From assembly GCA_023662835.1 (NCBI GenBank), contig JAMPII010000001.1, positions 257,435 through 298,806 on the forward strand: a stretch of DNA of 41,372 nt. Reading direction: 5' to 3'. Shown here one piece after another: positions 33,845 to 41,372 of the stretch. Within the stretch, counting starts at the first letter, position 1. Each line of letters begins with the position of its first letter. Origin of the DNA: Muribaculaceae bacterium (GTDB lineage: Bacteria > Bacteroidota > Bacteroidia > Bacteroidales > Muribaculaceae). Made by a program: the position numbers and the translations under genes. Below the pieces are notes generated by a model, which saw only the letters and a program-made list of their open reading frames with translations, was not told the origin of the DNA and made no database searches.

Positions 33845-34828
33845 TTAAGGTATGGTGAACATTACCACAACGAAACTGCTCACTCCAATCACCACCCAGA
33901 GCGACACGGCAAGCAGCATCGGTGTCAATCCCACCGATTTTATAGTTTTCAACGACAAACTCGCCCCTATGAAGAACAAGGTCAGCACAAGTCCTTTTTT
34001 TGCGAGCCACACCAATGCCGAGGTAAGCAGTCCAGGCAGTTGGCAATAGGTGTTTATCAGCATAGCGGCGATAAACAAGAATATAAACCAAGGTATCGAC
34101 ACCTTCGCTTTCTTGTCGCGAAAAATCAGCATCGTAACCAATGCCAGCGGAATAATCCACAGCGCACGGGTCAACTTGATAAGTGTAGCCATTTTCAGAG
34201 CTTCGGGGCCGTAGGCCTCACCGGCACCAACAACCGACGATGTATCGTGGATTGCTATCGCGGCCCATGTTCCAAACTGTTGCTGGCTCATTTCAAAGAA
34301 GTGGCCGATAGGAGGAAAAATAAATAGAGCTATGGCGTTCAATATGAATATCACGCCCAGCGAAACAGCCATTTCCTTTTCATCGGCATGGAGCACAGGC
34401 CCCACGGCAGCGATCGCGCTACCGCCGCATATGGCAGTGCCTGACGCTATCAGATAGCTCGTTTTGCGCGACAGATGAAGCCAATAGCCAAACAGTACGC
34501 CCAGCACCATTACCCCAACAACCGACACGATTGTGAACATCATTCCTTCACTGCCCGATTTGAGCGACTCGGTTACGTTCATTCCAAAACCGAGTCCGAC
34601 AACCGATGCCTGAAGTAAAAATTTCGATCCTTTCTTGTTGAATTTGGGGAATGGGCAGCCAAAACACAGAGCATACATCAGTCCTACGAACAAAGCTACA
34701 GCCGGAGTAACCAATGTCCGGCCTACAAGCATATCCCAAGGAATTAAAATAAGAATTACAAGCGCTATGTACAGATAGCGGGCAATTACTTCGAGTGGCA
34801 ACCCACTTTGAATATCATTTTTCGACAT
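33845..34828 (-). CDS. yeiH: YeiH/UPF0324 family membrane protein
   Basis: The 327-residue protein has about ten hydrophobic helices and family hallmarks: FLLQASVVGLGFGMNVTES, SGTAICGGSAIAAVGPVLHA, AIHDTSSVVGAG and FFIGASLSLKTIKSVG. The family is annotated as putative sulfate exporters, with little direct biochemistry, so the substrate is uncertain. It lies between aroE (33-base gap upstream) and comEC (4 bases downstream), all on the minus strand, so the three are probably one transcript under the aroE leader. No pathway link among them is evident. Confidence 0.9.
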   Translation of the reverse strand: MSKNDIQSGLPLEVIARYLYIALVILILIPWDMLVGRTLVTPAVALFVGLMYALCFGCPFPKFNKKGSKFLLQASVVGLGFGMNVTESLKSGSEGMMFTIVSVVGVMVLGVLFGYWLHLSRKTSYLIASGTAICGGSAIAAVGPVLHADEKEMAVSLGVIFILNAIALFIFPPIGHFFEMSQQQFGTWAAIAIHDTSSVVGAGEAYGPEALKMATLIKLTRALWIIPLALVTMLIFRDKKAKVSIPWFIFLFIAAMLINTYCQLPGLLTSALVWLAKKGLVLTLFFIGASLSLKTIKSVGLTPMLLAVSLWVVIGVSSFVVVMFTIP

Positions 34829-34861
34829 AATTCTTTTATTTGCGGTATCGGATGTTGTTAA

Positions 34862-35629
34862 TTATTCTGCATTCCAAATTGTCCACGACGCGAAGGCTTG
34901 CAACAGTAGCATCTCCAAGCCGTTTTTTGTCGTGGCGCCATACTCGGCCGCACGTTTCATAAACAGGGTGACATCCGGGTTATACAGCAAGTCGTAGCAA
35001 AGATGCTCCGGTGTGAGCAGCTCATATGGAATGTCGGGACAGGCATCCATATGAGGGTACATGCCTAGCGGCGTTGTGTTCACAATAACTTTATGCTCGT
35101 TCATTATTTCCGGCGTCAATTCGGAATAGGTGAGCACTCCATCTCGTTTATTGCGCGACACAAAAACCGGTTCCACACCCAGTTCAATTAGACCTTGATG
35201 AACAGCCTTTGCTGCACCGCCTGTACCCAATATCAACGCTTTCTTATGATAAGGCTTCAGCAACGGGCGAATCGAATCGCAGAACCCTATCATATCCGAG
35301 TTGTACCCTTTCAAATGCAACCCGTTCTTGTGGTGTGTGATTTTAACCACATTCACTGCTCCGATTTTCTTGGCTGTCGGGTCAATCTCGTCCAGATAGT
35401 CGAGAACCTGCTCTTTATATGGAATAGTCACATTAAACCCTTGCAGGCGTGGATACTCGGCAATAGCTTCCATAAGATCACCTATATCGGGCAGTTCGAA
35501 GTTTAGATAACGTGCATTAATATGCTCTGATTCAAACTTCTGATTGAAATAGTTTTGTGAAAATGAGTGGGTGAGCGGATAACCGATGAGTCCGTAAATC
35601 TTTGCAGGAGTGTCTGCCATAAAAGCCAT
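34862..35629 (-). CDS. aroE: Shikimate dehydrogenase
   Basis: AroE reduces 3-dehydroshikimate to shikimate with NADPH in aromatic amino acid synthesis. The 255-residue protein has the substrate-binding YGLIGYPLTHSFSQNYFN, the catalytic lysine in NVTIPYKEQVLDY, the NADP-binding ALILGTGGAAKAV, NTTPLGMYP, and the C-terminal DLLYNPDVTLFMKRA and NGLEMLLLQA. An alternative ATG at 35620 (MADTPAK) would shorten it by three residues and leaves more room after the leader hairpin; I cannot decide between them. It heads a minus-strand unit with yeiH and comEC. A structured leader of about 110 bases precedes it. Confidence 0.95.
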   Translation of the reverse strand: MAFMADTPAKIYGLIGYPLTHSFSQNYFNQKFESEHINARYLNFELPDIGDLMEAIAEYPRLQGFNVTIPYKEQVLDYLDEIDPTAKKIGAVNVVKITHHKNGLHLKGYNSDMIGFCDSIRPLLKPYHKKALILGTGGAAKAVHQGLIELGVEPVFVSRNKRDGVLTYSELTPEIMNEHKVIVNTTPLGMYPHMDACPDIPYELLTPEHLCYDLLYNPDVTLFMKRAAEYGATTKNGLEMLLLQAFASWTIWNAE

Positions 35630-35636
35630 TAATATT

Positions 35637-35754
35637 AGAGGTTGTTATTACTCTTGAGAATCTATCACCGAAGTCGTTTAATGTTGCCATCCTGATCTGC
35701 CCAAAGGGCTACCATCCGGTATTGACATCAGTTTTTAAACAACCTCTTTGTTTG
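35637..35754 (-). ncRNA. Candidate structured leader RNA of aroE
   Basis: Read on the minus strand, AGAGGTTGTT (35747-35738) and AACAACCTCT (35646-35637) form a perfect 10-bp closing stem around about 90 bases. Inside are short hairpins: UACC/GGUA, GCCC/GGGC with a UUU loop, AC-UUCG-GU, and CUC/GAG. The predicted transcription start (about 35754) is only 7 bases before the stem, and the 3' arm ends 7 bases before the aroE ATG at 35629, where ribosomes must bind. This is the layout of a cis-regulatory leader. I do not recognise a known riboswitch class. A MITE with 10-bp terminal repeats is the main alternative, but no clear target duplication flanks it. Confidence 0.45.
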
Positions 35755-35759
35755 CGGCA

Positions 35760-35767
35760 CAAAAATA
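35760..35767 (-). promoter_or_regulatory. -7 element of aroE (minus strand)
   Basis: Minus-strand TATTTTTG fits TAnnTTTG and starts transcription near 35754. The -33 box is not clear. It is back to back with the ligA promoter. Confidence 0.5.
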
Positions 35768-35799
35768 GCAAAATTTCATAAATGACACCACAGATAGTA

Positions 35800-35831
35800 T
35801 TTAAACATCTCACACTTTTTTGCTACATTTG
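35800..35831 (+). promoter_or_regulatory. ligA promoter
   Basis: TTTA (35800-35803) and TACATTTG (35824-35831) with 20-base spacing. Transcription would start near 35838, supporting the ATG at 35859 and excluding the one at 35820. Confidence 0.65.
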
Positions 35832-35858
35832 TACGAGATTCCTAAAACGATAGGCATT

Positions 35859-37925
35859 ATGGTTACCCCACAGCAACGTATCAACGAGCTTCGCAACCAG
35901 CTCAACCATCATAACTACAAGTACTATGTTGAGAACGCTCCGGAAATTTCCGACCACGATTTCGACATGCTTATGAAGGAATTGGAGCAACTGGAACTAC
36001 AGAATCCACAATTCGACGATCCCTTGTCGCCAACCCATCGTGTTGGGTCGGACCTCACCAAAGGCTTCCAGCAATTTGCCCACCAAAGGCCAATGCTGTC
36101 GTTGGCAAACACATATTCGACAACCGAAATAAACGATTTTTTTGAACGCGTAAGTCAGGGTCTTAATAGCGAGCCGTTCACTATCATTGGCGAGTTAAAG
36201 TATGACGGCACATCCATATCGCTCACCTATGAGCATGGAAGGCTGGTAAGAGCTGTTACCCGCGGCGACGGCACCCGCGGCGACGTAGTGACCGAAAATG
36301 TAAAAACTATCCGTTCAATTCCTTTGCAACTTATGGGCAATGGTTGGCCCGACAGTTTCGATATACGCGGCGAGATTCTACTACCTTGGAAGGAGTTCGA
36401 CCGCCTGAATAATGAAAGGGAATTCAACGAAGAACCGCTGTTTGCTAACCCACGTAACGCAGCTTCCGGGACTTTGAAATTGCAGAATCCCACGGAAGTG
36501 GCACGTCGCGGCCTCGATGCCGTTTTCTATTATCTCATAGGCGACAACCTGCCCTTCGACAACCATTTCGACAACATGACCGCCGCCCGAAGCTGGGGGT
36601 TTAAAACTGCGCCGGTGATGGAAAAGCTCCATACCATAGACGAAGTTGACAATTTTATCACTCACTGGGACACGGCTCGCAAAGAATTGCCTGTAGCGAC
36701 CGACGGTTTGGTGTTTAAAGTGAATTCGCTACGACAGCAACTCAATTTAGGTTACACTGCAAAATCGCCCCGTTGGGCTACTGCGTATAAATTTCAGGCC
36801 GAACGTGCGTTGACAAAATTACGGTTTATATCGTTTGAAGTTGGCCGCAGCGGAACAATTACTCCGGTTGCAAACCTCGATCCGGTACTCCTCTCCGGAA
36901 CAGTTGTAAAACGAGCCTCGCTCCACAATGAAGATATAATACGCACGCTCGACATTCACGAAGGCGACATGCTATATGTAGAAAAAGGTGGCGAGATAAT
37001 ACCGAAAATCACCGGAGTCGACTCAACGGCACGCCTTTCAGGCGCAAAGCCGGTTGAATTCGTTACCTGCTGTCCGATTTGCGGTACAAAGTTGGTGCGT
37101 CAAGCAGGCGAAGCAGCCTGGGAATGTCCGAACAAACTAGGTTGCGAACCCCAGATATGTGGCCGAATTGAACATTTTGTAGGCCGACGTATGATGAACA
37201 TCGACGGCATTGGAGAAGAAATCGTGGTTACACTGTTTAAAAACGGCTGGGTGAAAGATCCGGCCGACCTATATACACTTCATAACCACCGTTCCGAAAT
37301 AGAAAGCCTACCCCGCTTCGGTCGCCAATTGGTGCAGCGTATACTCGACGGAATTGAACAGTCGAAATTGGTTCCGTTCGACCGCGTGCTTTTTGCACTA
37401 TCAATACCCTATGTCGGCGAAACCGGAGCTAAACGTATAGCCCGTTCGCTTCGATCAATCGATGCAATCGCATCGGCAGGAACGGAAGAGTTGCTTGCTA
37501 TCGACGATGTTGGTCCACGTATAGCCGCCAGCATTCAGGAGTATTTTGCAAACCCCGTTTGCCGCGACATAGTTGAGCGGTTACGTCAGGCAGGCGTTAA
37601 TATGGAGATGACAGCTGAAGTGCACAACAACGCATCCGACGTTTTCGCCGGGAAAACATTCGTCATCAGCGGAACGTTCAACTACAATTCACGAGACGAA
37701 TACAAGGCATTAATCGAGCTTAATGGAGGAAAAAACTCAAGTTCAGTTTCAAAGAAAACCGACTATATCCTTGCCGGCGACAATATGGGGCCGGCAAAAC
37801 TTGAAAAAGCCCAAGCCCTAGGCGTGAAAATGCTAACGGAAGATGAATTTTTACAAATGATTTCCCCGCAACAATTAACCGACGAAGATAATTCCAGCGA
37901 GGGCACACAACAATCACTTTTTTAA
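35859..37925 (+). CDS. ligA: NAD-dependent DNA ligase
   Basis: LigA seals nicks in duplex DNA during replication and repair, using NAD. The 688-residue protein has the Ia domain ([18 protein letters not shown]) and the adenylation domain with Lys114 in [12 protein letters not shown], equivalent to Lys115 in E. coli, which supports the 35859 start. The OB fold includes [20 protein letters not shown]. The Cys4 zinc finger is [18 protein letters not shown]. Helix-hairpin-helix repeats lie around [11 protein letters not shown] and [12 protein letters not shown]. The C-terminal BRCT domain begins near [19 protein letters not shown]. An in-frame ATG at 35820 lies upstream of the -7 box. It is followed after 5 bases by the MIP18-like gene and then lpxH. 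Confidence 0.97.
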   Translation: MVTPQQRINELRNQLNHHNYKYYVENAPEISDHDFDMLMKELEQLELQNPQFDDPLSPTHRVGSDLTKGFQQFAHQRPMLSLANTYSTTEINDFFERVSQGLNSEPFTIIGELKYDGTSISLTYEHGRLVRAVTRGDGTRGDVVTENVKTIRSIPLQLMGNGWPDSFDIRGEILLPWKEFDRLNNEREFNEEPLFANPRNAASGTLKLQNPTEVARRGLDAVFYYLIGDNLPFDNHFDNMTAARSWGFKTAPVMEKLHTIDEVDNFITHWDTARKELPVATDGLVFKVNSLRQQLNLGYTAKSPRWATAYKFQAERALTKLRFISFEVGRSGTITPVANLDPVLLSGTVVKRASLHNEDIIRTLDIHEGDMLYVEKGGEIIPKITGVDSTARLSGAKPVEFVTCCPICGTKLVRQAGEAAWECPNKLGCEPQICGRIEHFVGRRMMNIDGIGEEIVVTLFKNGWVKDPADLYTLHNHRSEIESLPRFGRQLVQRILDGIEQSKLVPFDRVLFALSIPYVGETGAKRIARSLRSIDAIASAGTEELLAIDDVGPRIAASIQEYFANPVCRDIVERLRQAGVNMEMTAEVHNNASDVFAGKTFVISGTFNYNSRDEYKALIELNGGKNSSSVSKKTDYILAGDNMGPAKLEKAQALGVKMLTEDEFLQMISPQQLTDEDNSSEGTQQSLF

Positions 37926-37930
37926 ACGAT

Positions 37931-38251
37931 ATGACACCTGAACAAAAACTTGCTATAGAAGAAAAGGTTATTGCGATGTTACGCACCGTTTACGACCCCG
38001 AGATTCCCGTCGACATTTATTCGTTAGGACTAATCTACAAAATCGACCTTACCGATACCGGAGAATTAAACGTTGATATGACACTGACCGCACCAAACTG
38101 TCCTGCAGCCGATTTCATAGTTGAGGATACTCGAATAAAACTTGAAAGTATCAATGGTGTGGAATCCGTGAACATAAACATTGTTTTCGAACCTGAATGG
38201 TCGCAGGACATGATGTCGGAAGAGGCGAAATTGGAATTAGGGTTTCTTTAA
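37931..38251 (+). CDS. MIP18/DUF59 (SufT-like) iron-sulfur assembly protein
   Basis: The 106-residue protein is a single MIP18-family (formerly DUF59) domain: VIAMLRTVYDPEIPVDIYSLG, then IDLTDTGELNVDMTLTAPNCP with the conserved cysteine, and the C-terminal VESVNINIVFEPEW. Family members such as SufT and the PaaD-like proteins help to mature or transfer Fe-S clusters. No suf genes are adjacent, so its client is unknown; sdaA in this window encodes one possible Fe-S protein, without positional link. It lies 5 bases after ligA and 20 bases before lpxH and is likely co-transcribed with both. Confidence 0.9.
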   Translation: MTPEQKLAIEEKVIAMLRTVYDPEIPVDIYSLGLIYKIDLTDTGELNVDMTLTAPNCPAADFIVEDTRIKLESINGVESVNINIVFEPEWSQDMMSEEAKLELGFL

Positions 38252-38271
38252 GAATGTGATAAAACTTAAAA

Positions 38272-39063
38272 ATGAGTTCGACCGAATCAAACTTGCCCGA
38301 AGGGAAAAAAATATATTTCATCTCCGACATGCATTTGGGAGCGTCATATCTGAAGCCCGCCCGCGAGTATGAAAATCGTGTAGTGGAATTCCTCGATTCC
38401 ATTGCTGCCGATGCGGCCGAACTTTACATGCTTGGCGATGTGCTCGACTACTGGTTTGAGTACCGCACAGTAGTTCCGCGCGGTTATATCCGCTTTTTCG
38501 GTTCACTCGCTCGTTTGGCCGATTCCGGTGTTAAAATTCATTGGTTCATTGGCAACCACGACATATGGCTTTTTGACTATCTTAAATCAGAAATCGGGAT
38601 TGAAGTTATTGACGGATGGCAAGTGAAACAGATTGCCGGTAAAAAGTTTTTCCTTTCACACGGCGATGGTGTTGGGAAACTGCCATTTGCTTTCCGGACA
38701 TTGCGTGCCATTTTTCGCAATCGCATTTGCCAGAAATTATACAGCGCCATCCACCCTCGCTGGACAATCCCGTTCGCTCTGAATTGGTCGAAATCGAGCC
38801 GCGACTTTTCAGCCGAGATACCTGTTTGCTCGAACCCCGAAGCAGAACCGTTGATAATTTTCGCGCGTGATTATCTGAAAAAGTCACCCGACATTAACTA
38901 TTTTGTGTTCGGTCATCGCCACGTTTTACTCGATTATACGCTCTCGCCAGGCCATGACGTTATCATTCTTGGCGACTGGATCCACCACTTCTCATACGCA
39001 AAATTCGATGGCACAAAAATGGAAATTTGTCGATATTGTACCATCGACAGCGCAAAAATCTGA
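38272..39063 (+). CDS. lpxH: UDP-2,3-diacylglucosamine diphosphatase
   Basis: LpxH removes UMP from UDP-2,3-diacylglucosamine to give lipid X, a peripheral inner membrane step of lipid A synthesis. The 263-residue protein carries the five metallophosphoesterase blocks in order: ISDMHLGA, MLGDVLDYWFEY, FIGNHDIW, LSHGDGVG and FGHRH, with the closing LGDWIHHFSYA typical of LpxH. The DVLDYWFEY block, with Phe/Tyr at this position, favours LpxH over a generic phosphoesterase. It is the last gene of the ligA unit and is followed by an A+T-rich hairpin. Confidence 0.92.
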   Translation: MSSTESNLPEGKKIYFISDMHLGASYLKPAREYENRVVEFLDSIAADAAELYMLGDVLDYWFEYRTVVPRGYIRFFGSLARLADSGVKIHWFIGNHDIWLFDYLKSEIGIEVIDGWQVKQIAGKKFFLSHGDGVGKLPFAFRTLRAIFRNRICQKLYSAIHPRWTIPFALNWSKSSRDFSAEIPVCSNPEAEPLIIFARDYLKKSPDINYFVFGHRHVLLDYTLSPGHDVIILGDWIHHFSYAKFDGTKMEICRYCTIDSAKI

Positions 39064-39071
39064 CACAAACT

Positions 39072-39101
39072 ATAAAATTTGAATATTTTTATAAATTTTA
39101 T
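39072..39101 (+). terminator. A+T-rich hairpin after lpxH
   Basis: ATAAAATTT (39072-39080) and AAATTTTAT (39093-39101) pair perfectly over 9 bp with a 12-base loop, 8 bases after the lpxH stop. The stem contains no G-C pair, so it may be a weak terminator or only a composition effect. Confidence 0.4.
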
Positions 39102-39200
39102 CAAACTACGTTAAACACTGACCAGCTGTTATTTAGCTAGATAAATATTAAAAATACAATAGGAAATATCAAAAATGTGTTGCTAAACATGTTTTTTTCT

Positions 39201-39231
39201 TTTGTTACTTTATAAAAAATAACAATCTTTG
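39201..39231 (+). promoter_or_regulatory. Candidate promoter in the lpxH-rubrerythrin gap
   Basis: TTTG (39201-39204) is followed after 19 bases by AATCTTTG (39224-39231), a one-mismatch -7 element. Transcription would start near 39238, 177 bases before the rubrerythrin ATG. Confidence 0.5.
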
Positions 39232-39237
39232 CAATGC

Positions 39238-39320
39238 AAAACCTAAAACAATCTTTTTTACCTTAGAAATTGTACCTATTGGAAACCCATAAAAAGGAAC
39301 TTAGTGATAAGTTCTTTTTT
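39238..39320 (+). ncRNA. Candidate small RNA or attenuated leader upstream of rubrerythrin
   Basis: Between the promoter above and a terminator-like hairpin lies a unit of about 80 bases without a credible reading frame. The hairpin is GAACTT (39297-39302) with AAGTTC (39309-39314). Its lower stem is A-U pairs made by AAAAAG on the left and T6 on the right, and more T residues follow. This could be a stand-alone small RNA or a transcript that stops before rubrerythrin unless antiterminated. The 351-base gap 39064-39414 otherwise holds the lpxH hairpin and the inverted repeat listed next. Confidence 0.35.
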
Positions 39321-39376
39321 ATTTTTATAGGAGCCGGCTTCGTAAGAACAATATCTGAACATTTACACCACACCTA

Positions 39377-39406
39377 TTGTTATATGTGTAACAAATCATA
39401 TAACAA
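39377..39406. repeat. Perfect 10-bp inverted repeat at the rubrerythrin start
   Basis: TTGTTATATG (39377-39386) and CATATAACAA (39397-39406) are separated by 10 bases and end 8 bases before the ATG. It may be an operator for a redox regulator or an mRNA hairpin covering the ribosome-binding region. No named regulator can be assigned from the sequence. Confidence 0.6.
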
Positions 39407-39414
39407 CTATAAAC

Positions 39415-39996
39415 ATGGAAAAAAAAAGCGTTAAAGGAACTCGTACAGAACAAAACCTTCTGAAGTCATTTGCCGGCGAATCCCAAGCCCGTGGCCGTTA
39501 TACAATTTTTGCTGAGGTTGCTAAAAACGAAGGCTTCGAACAAATAGCAGCGATATTCCTCGAAACTGCTGAGCAGGAATTAGCCCATGCAAAAAATTTC
39601 TTCTCTTATCTTGATGAAGGAATGCTTGAAATAACAGCATCGTATCCAGCCGGACCGATAGGCGATACAAAGCGCAACCTGCAAGAAGCGGCAATGGGCG
39701 AGCATGAGGAATGGTCGGAAATGTATATCGAATTTGCACGTGTTGCCAAAGAAGAAGGATTCCCGCAGATAGCAGCTCTTTTCAATGGTGTTGCAAAAGT
39801 GGAACAAATGCACGAGGCACGCTATTTGAAGCTTCTCGACCGTGTTGTAAACGGCACTGTGTTCTCCGATGCTGAAGACACTGTTTGGTATTGCCGACAT
39901 TGTGGCTACGTCCATACCGGCAAAAATGCACCGAAGCGCTGTCCGGTTTGCGGAAAAGATCAAGCCTATTTCGAGCGAAAACCTGAAAATTATTAA
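39415..39996 (+). CDS. rbr: Rubrerythrin
   Basis: Rubrerythrin is a cytosolic diiron peroxidase that protects anaerobes from hydrogen peroxide. The 193-residue protein has the ferritin-like four-helix domain with the iron-ligand segments LLKSFAGESQARGRYTIFAE, FLETAEQELAHAKNFF, AAMGEHEEWSEMY and GVAKVEQMHEARY. A C-terminal rubredoxin-type domain follows with CRHCGYVHTG and RCPVCGKDQAYF, four cysteines for one Fe. Length and order match canonical rubrerythrin. The gene stands alone, with a long control region upstream (candidate promoter, terminator-like hairpin, 10-bp inverted repeat) and a strong terminator downstream, consistent with regulated stress expression. Confidence 0.97.
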   Translation: MEKKSVKGTRTEQNLLKSFAGESQARGRYTIFAEVAKNEGFEQIAAIFLETAEQELAHAKNFFSYLDEGMLEITASYPAGPIGDTKRNLQEAAMGEHEEWSEMYIEFARVAKEEGFPQIAALFNGVAKVEQMHEARYLKLLDRVVNGTVFSDAEDTVWYCRHCGYVHTGKNAPKRCPVCGKDQAYFERKPENY

Positions 39997-40020
39997 TTCT
40001 ACTTACAATTAACTTTATGT

Positions 40021-40052
40021 CCCGGGAACTTGACGCTCCCGGGCTTTTTTTT
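40021..40052 (+). terminator. Rubrerythrin terminator
   Basis: CCCGGGA (40021-40027) and TCCCGGG (40037-40043) pair perfectly around a 9-base loop and are followed by C and eight T residues. Confidence 0.93.
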
Positions 40053-40084
40053 CATCGGCACAGTCCTATCCCAGAATTTTTTAT

Positions 40085-40092
40085 TACTTTTG
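40085..40092 (+). promoter_or_regulatory. -7 element of purT
   Basis: TACTTTTG fits TAnnTTTG 28 bases before the purT ATG, giving a leader of about 20 bases. No clear -33 box. Confidence 0.55.
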
Positions 40093-40120
40093 CACAATAA
40101 TTTATAATAAAAATTCTGTT

Positions 40121-41311
40121 ATGGCAAAAATTGGCTCGGTGATGACACCCGTTGGCCGTAAGGCTCTGCTGCTAGGTAGCGGCGAACTTGGTAAAGAAGT
40201 GGCAATTGAACTTCAGCGTTACGGCGTGGAAGTGATAGCATGCGACCGCTATGCTAACGCTCCAGCTATGCAGATTGCTCATCGTTGCTATGTGTTCAAT
40301 ATGCTCGATGGCGAAGAATTGCGCCGCGTTGTTGAACTCGAGAAACCTGATCATATCATTCCCGAAGTGGAAGCTATTGCAACTCCGGTCCTTGTTGAAT
40401 TGGAAAAAGAGGGCTATAATGTAACTCCAACCGCACGTGCCGCTTGGTTGACGATGAATCGCGAAGGGATACGCCGACTCGCAGCCGAAGAACTTGGTAT
40501 AACAACATCGCCATATCGTTTTGCTTCGACACGTGAGGAATTCGAGCAAGCCATTGCTGAAATTGGTCTTCCATGTGTTGTGAAACCTATCATGTCGTCG
40601 TCGGGTCACGGACAGAGCGTTGCACGCACACAGGACGATATCGACAGGTCGTGGCATATTTCACAAGAAGGTGGCCGTGCAGGCGCCGGCCGTGTAATCG
40701 TTGAAGGTTTTGTTGATTTCGATTATGAAATAACGCTCCTTACTGTACGCTCATGCTCAGGAACAACCTATTGCCAGCCTATCGGCCATATCCAAATCGA
40801 CGGCGACTACCGCTACTCTTGGCAACCTCAGCCAATGTCAGATAGCGCGCTTACGAAGGCTCAGGAAATTGCAAAGAAGGTTACCGATGCACTCGGAGGC
40901 TACGGAATTTTTGGCGTTGAGTTGTTTGTTAAAGGTGATGAAGTTATTTTCTCGGAAGTTTCACCTCGCCCACACGATACAGGCATGGTGACAATGATTT
41001 CACAGGATCTCAGCGAATTCGGACTCCACGCTCGCGCGCTACTGGGTCTTCCCGTACCCGACATCCGTTTCTACGGTCCGTCAGCCTCACGCGCTATAGT
41101 TGTTGAAGGCGACACCGACAAAGTCGAGTTTGACAATCTTGAAGAAGCATTGAAAGAACCGGGCGTACAAATTCGCATATTCGGCAAGCCAGAAGTTAAA
41201 GGCCACCGCCGAATGGGGGTTCTGCTCGCTACCGACTCAAGCGTTGAAGCAGCGCGAGACAAAGCCGAACGAGCCTACAACGCATTGAAAATAAACATTC
41301 TTCCCAGATAG
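40121..41311 (+). CDS. purT: Formate-dependent phosphoribosylglycinamide formyltransferase
   Basis: PurT makes formyl-GAR from GAR, formate and ATP in purine synthesis, replacing the folate-dependent PurN step. The 396-residue ATP-grasp protein has the N-terminal [20 protein letters not shown] and [18 protein letters not shown]. The ATP-grasp core is [20 protein letters not shown] with [36 protein letters not shown] follows, and the metal/ATP-binding [23 protein letters not shown]. The C-terminal [19 protein letters not shown] is also typical. The length matches E. coli PurT (392). It has its own promoter box. Only 61 bases of the window remain after it; they contain the second copy of the 28-base repeat. 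Confidence 0.97.
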   Translation: MAKIGSVMTPVGRKALLLGSGELGKEVAIELQRYGVEVIACDRYANAPAMQIAHRCYVFNMLDGEELRRVVELEKPDHIIPEVEAIATPVLVELEKEGYNVTPTARAAWLTMNREGIRRLAAEELGITTSPYRFASTREEFEQAIAEIGLPCVVKPIMSSSGHGQSVARTQDDIDRSWHISQEGGRAGAGRVIVEGFVDFDYEITLLTVRSCSGTTYCQPIGHIQIDGDYRYSWQPQPMSDSALTKAQEIAKKVTDALGGYGIFGVELFVKGDEVIFSEVSPRPHDTGMVTMISQDLSEFGLHARALLGLPVPDIRFYGPSASRAIVVEGDTDKVEFDNLEEALKEPGVQIRIFGKPEVKGHRRMGVLLATDSSVEAARDKAERAYNALKINILPR

Positions 41312-41321
41312 AATATATCTA

Positions 41322-41349
41322 AGGGCCCATATCATAAAATTTCAGGGCC
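41322..41349 (-). repeat. 28-base hairpin repeat, copy 2 (inverted)
   Basis: This is the exact reverse complement of 9706-9733. On the minus strand it is followed by a TAG at 41321-41319. In that frame the window's right edge reads through to the peptide end ALKFYDMGP, the same nine residues that copy 1 encodes in the frame at 9674. So the repeat could be the 3' tail of a minus-strand gene cut off by the window, or a mobile hairpin. The flanking G+C-rich bases (GCCGC-TGGG-GCGGC) form another small hairpin. Confidence 0.7.
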
Positions 41350-41372
41350 GCTGGGGCGGCTCCGGGCGAGTG

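Noticed and set aside
33743-34327. Plus-strand open frame of 194 codons across comEC and yeiH
   Set aside because: It lies opposite two well-supported minus-strand genes, and its His/Gln/Arg-rich low-complexity product is typical of a shadow frame.
35637-35754. SRP RNA, 6S RNA or tRNA-like gene in the aroE-ligA gap
   Set aside because: The conserved SRP apical loop, a 6S-like long duplex with central bubble, and tRNA arms are not seen; treated as an unknown leader candidate instead.
9706-41349. Inverted 28-base repeats as an invertible promoter switch
   Set aside because: The interval of about 31.6 kb is mostly essential housekeeping genes, no recombinase is nearby, and neither copy carries a promoter; kept only as a repeat observation.
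1-41372. CRISPR arrays, rRNA, tRNA, prophage, toxin-antitoxin or restriction systems
   Set aside because: No regularly spaced repeats, no RNA gene signatures and no such protein families were seen in any gap or frame examined.

Overview
The window looks like a chromosomal segment of a member of the Bacteroidales, possibly Muribaculaceae (the family is a guess). The support is: repeated sigma-ABfr-type promoters (TTTG/TTG, 19-21 bases, TAnnTTTG), little Shine-Dalgarno sequence, a GH97 enzyme, an OmpA-family major porin, PEGA and YD/DUF4595-like envelope proteins, and Gram-negative lipid A and Kdo genes. No rRNA, tRNA, CRISPR array or intact insertion sequence was seen. Most of the window is housekeeping sequence; the accessory-looking parts are about 9.67-10.8 kb and a few intergenic gaps.

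Layout. 1-3.9 kb: an operon for unsaturated uronate use, with a 5'-truncated GatC-type PTS IIC permease, KduI carrying a Sec signal peptide, KdgK and Eda, closed by a hairpin. 4.0-5.2 kb: L-serine dehydratase. 5.3-9.6 kb: two exported glycosidases, GH35 beta-galactosidase and GH97 of the retaining alpha-galactosidase type, with no SusC/SusD genes beside them. 9.67-10.8 kb: an AT-rich patch with a 5'-truncated lipoprotein-domain gene, one copy of a 28-base hairpin repeat (the other copy lies inverted at the right edge of the window) and a 164-base MITE-like element. 10.8-12.1 kb: metY. 12.3-21.5 kb: a long co-directional run of sppA, lpxK, purine nucleoside phosphorylase, thiL, a GT4 glycosyltransferase, a flippase-like membrane protein, kdsB and a metal-site-less M16 protein, with several overlapping genes, pointing to envelope biogenesis. 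21.5-23.9 kb: a strongly expressed OmpA and a lipoprotein. 23.9-26.5 kb (minus strand): dgt and a TPM-domain/zinc-ribbon protein. 26.7-29.1 kb: pnp. 29.1-30.3 kb: a small minus-strand membrane protein and an HdeD-like protein. 30.4-32.0 kb: a PEGA-repeat protein. 35.6-32.0 kb (minus strand): aroE with a structured leader, yeiH and comEC. 35.9-39.1 kb: ligA, a MIP18/SufT-like gene and lpxH. 39.4-41.3 kb: rubrerythrin and purT.

Most interesting signals. First, KduI keeps all four metal ligands but carries an added signal peptide and sits beside an orphan IIC permease. This suggests that the uronate isomerisation step occurs in the periplasm before uptake. Second, the aroE 5' leader is closed by a 10-bp stem and spans almost the whole distance from the predicted transcription start to the gene. 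Third, the gap before rubrerythrin holds a promoter-to-terminator unit of about 80 nt and a perfect 10-bp inverted repeat next to the start codon. Fourth, the 28-base repeat and the MITE-like element mark the one rearranged spot in the window. All functional statements are read from sequence by eye and memory of families; no database search was run.
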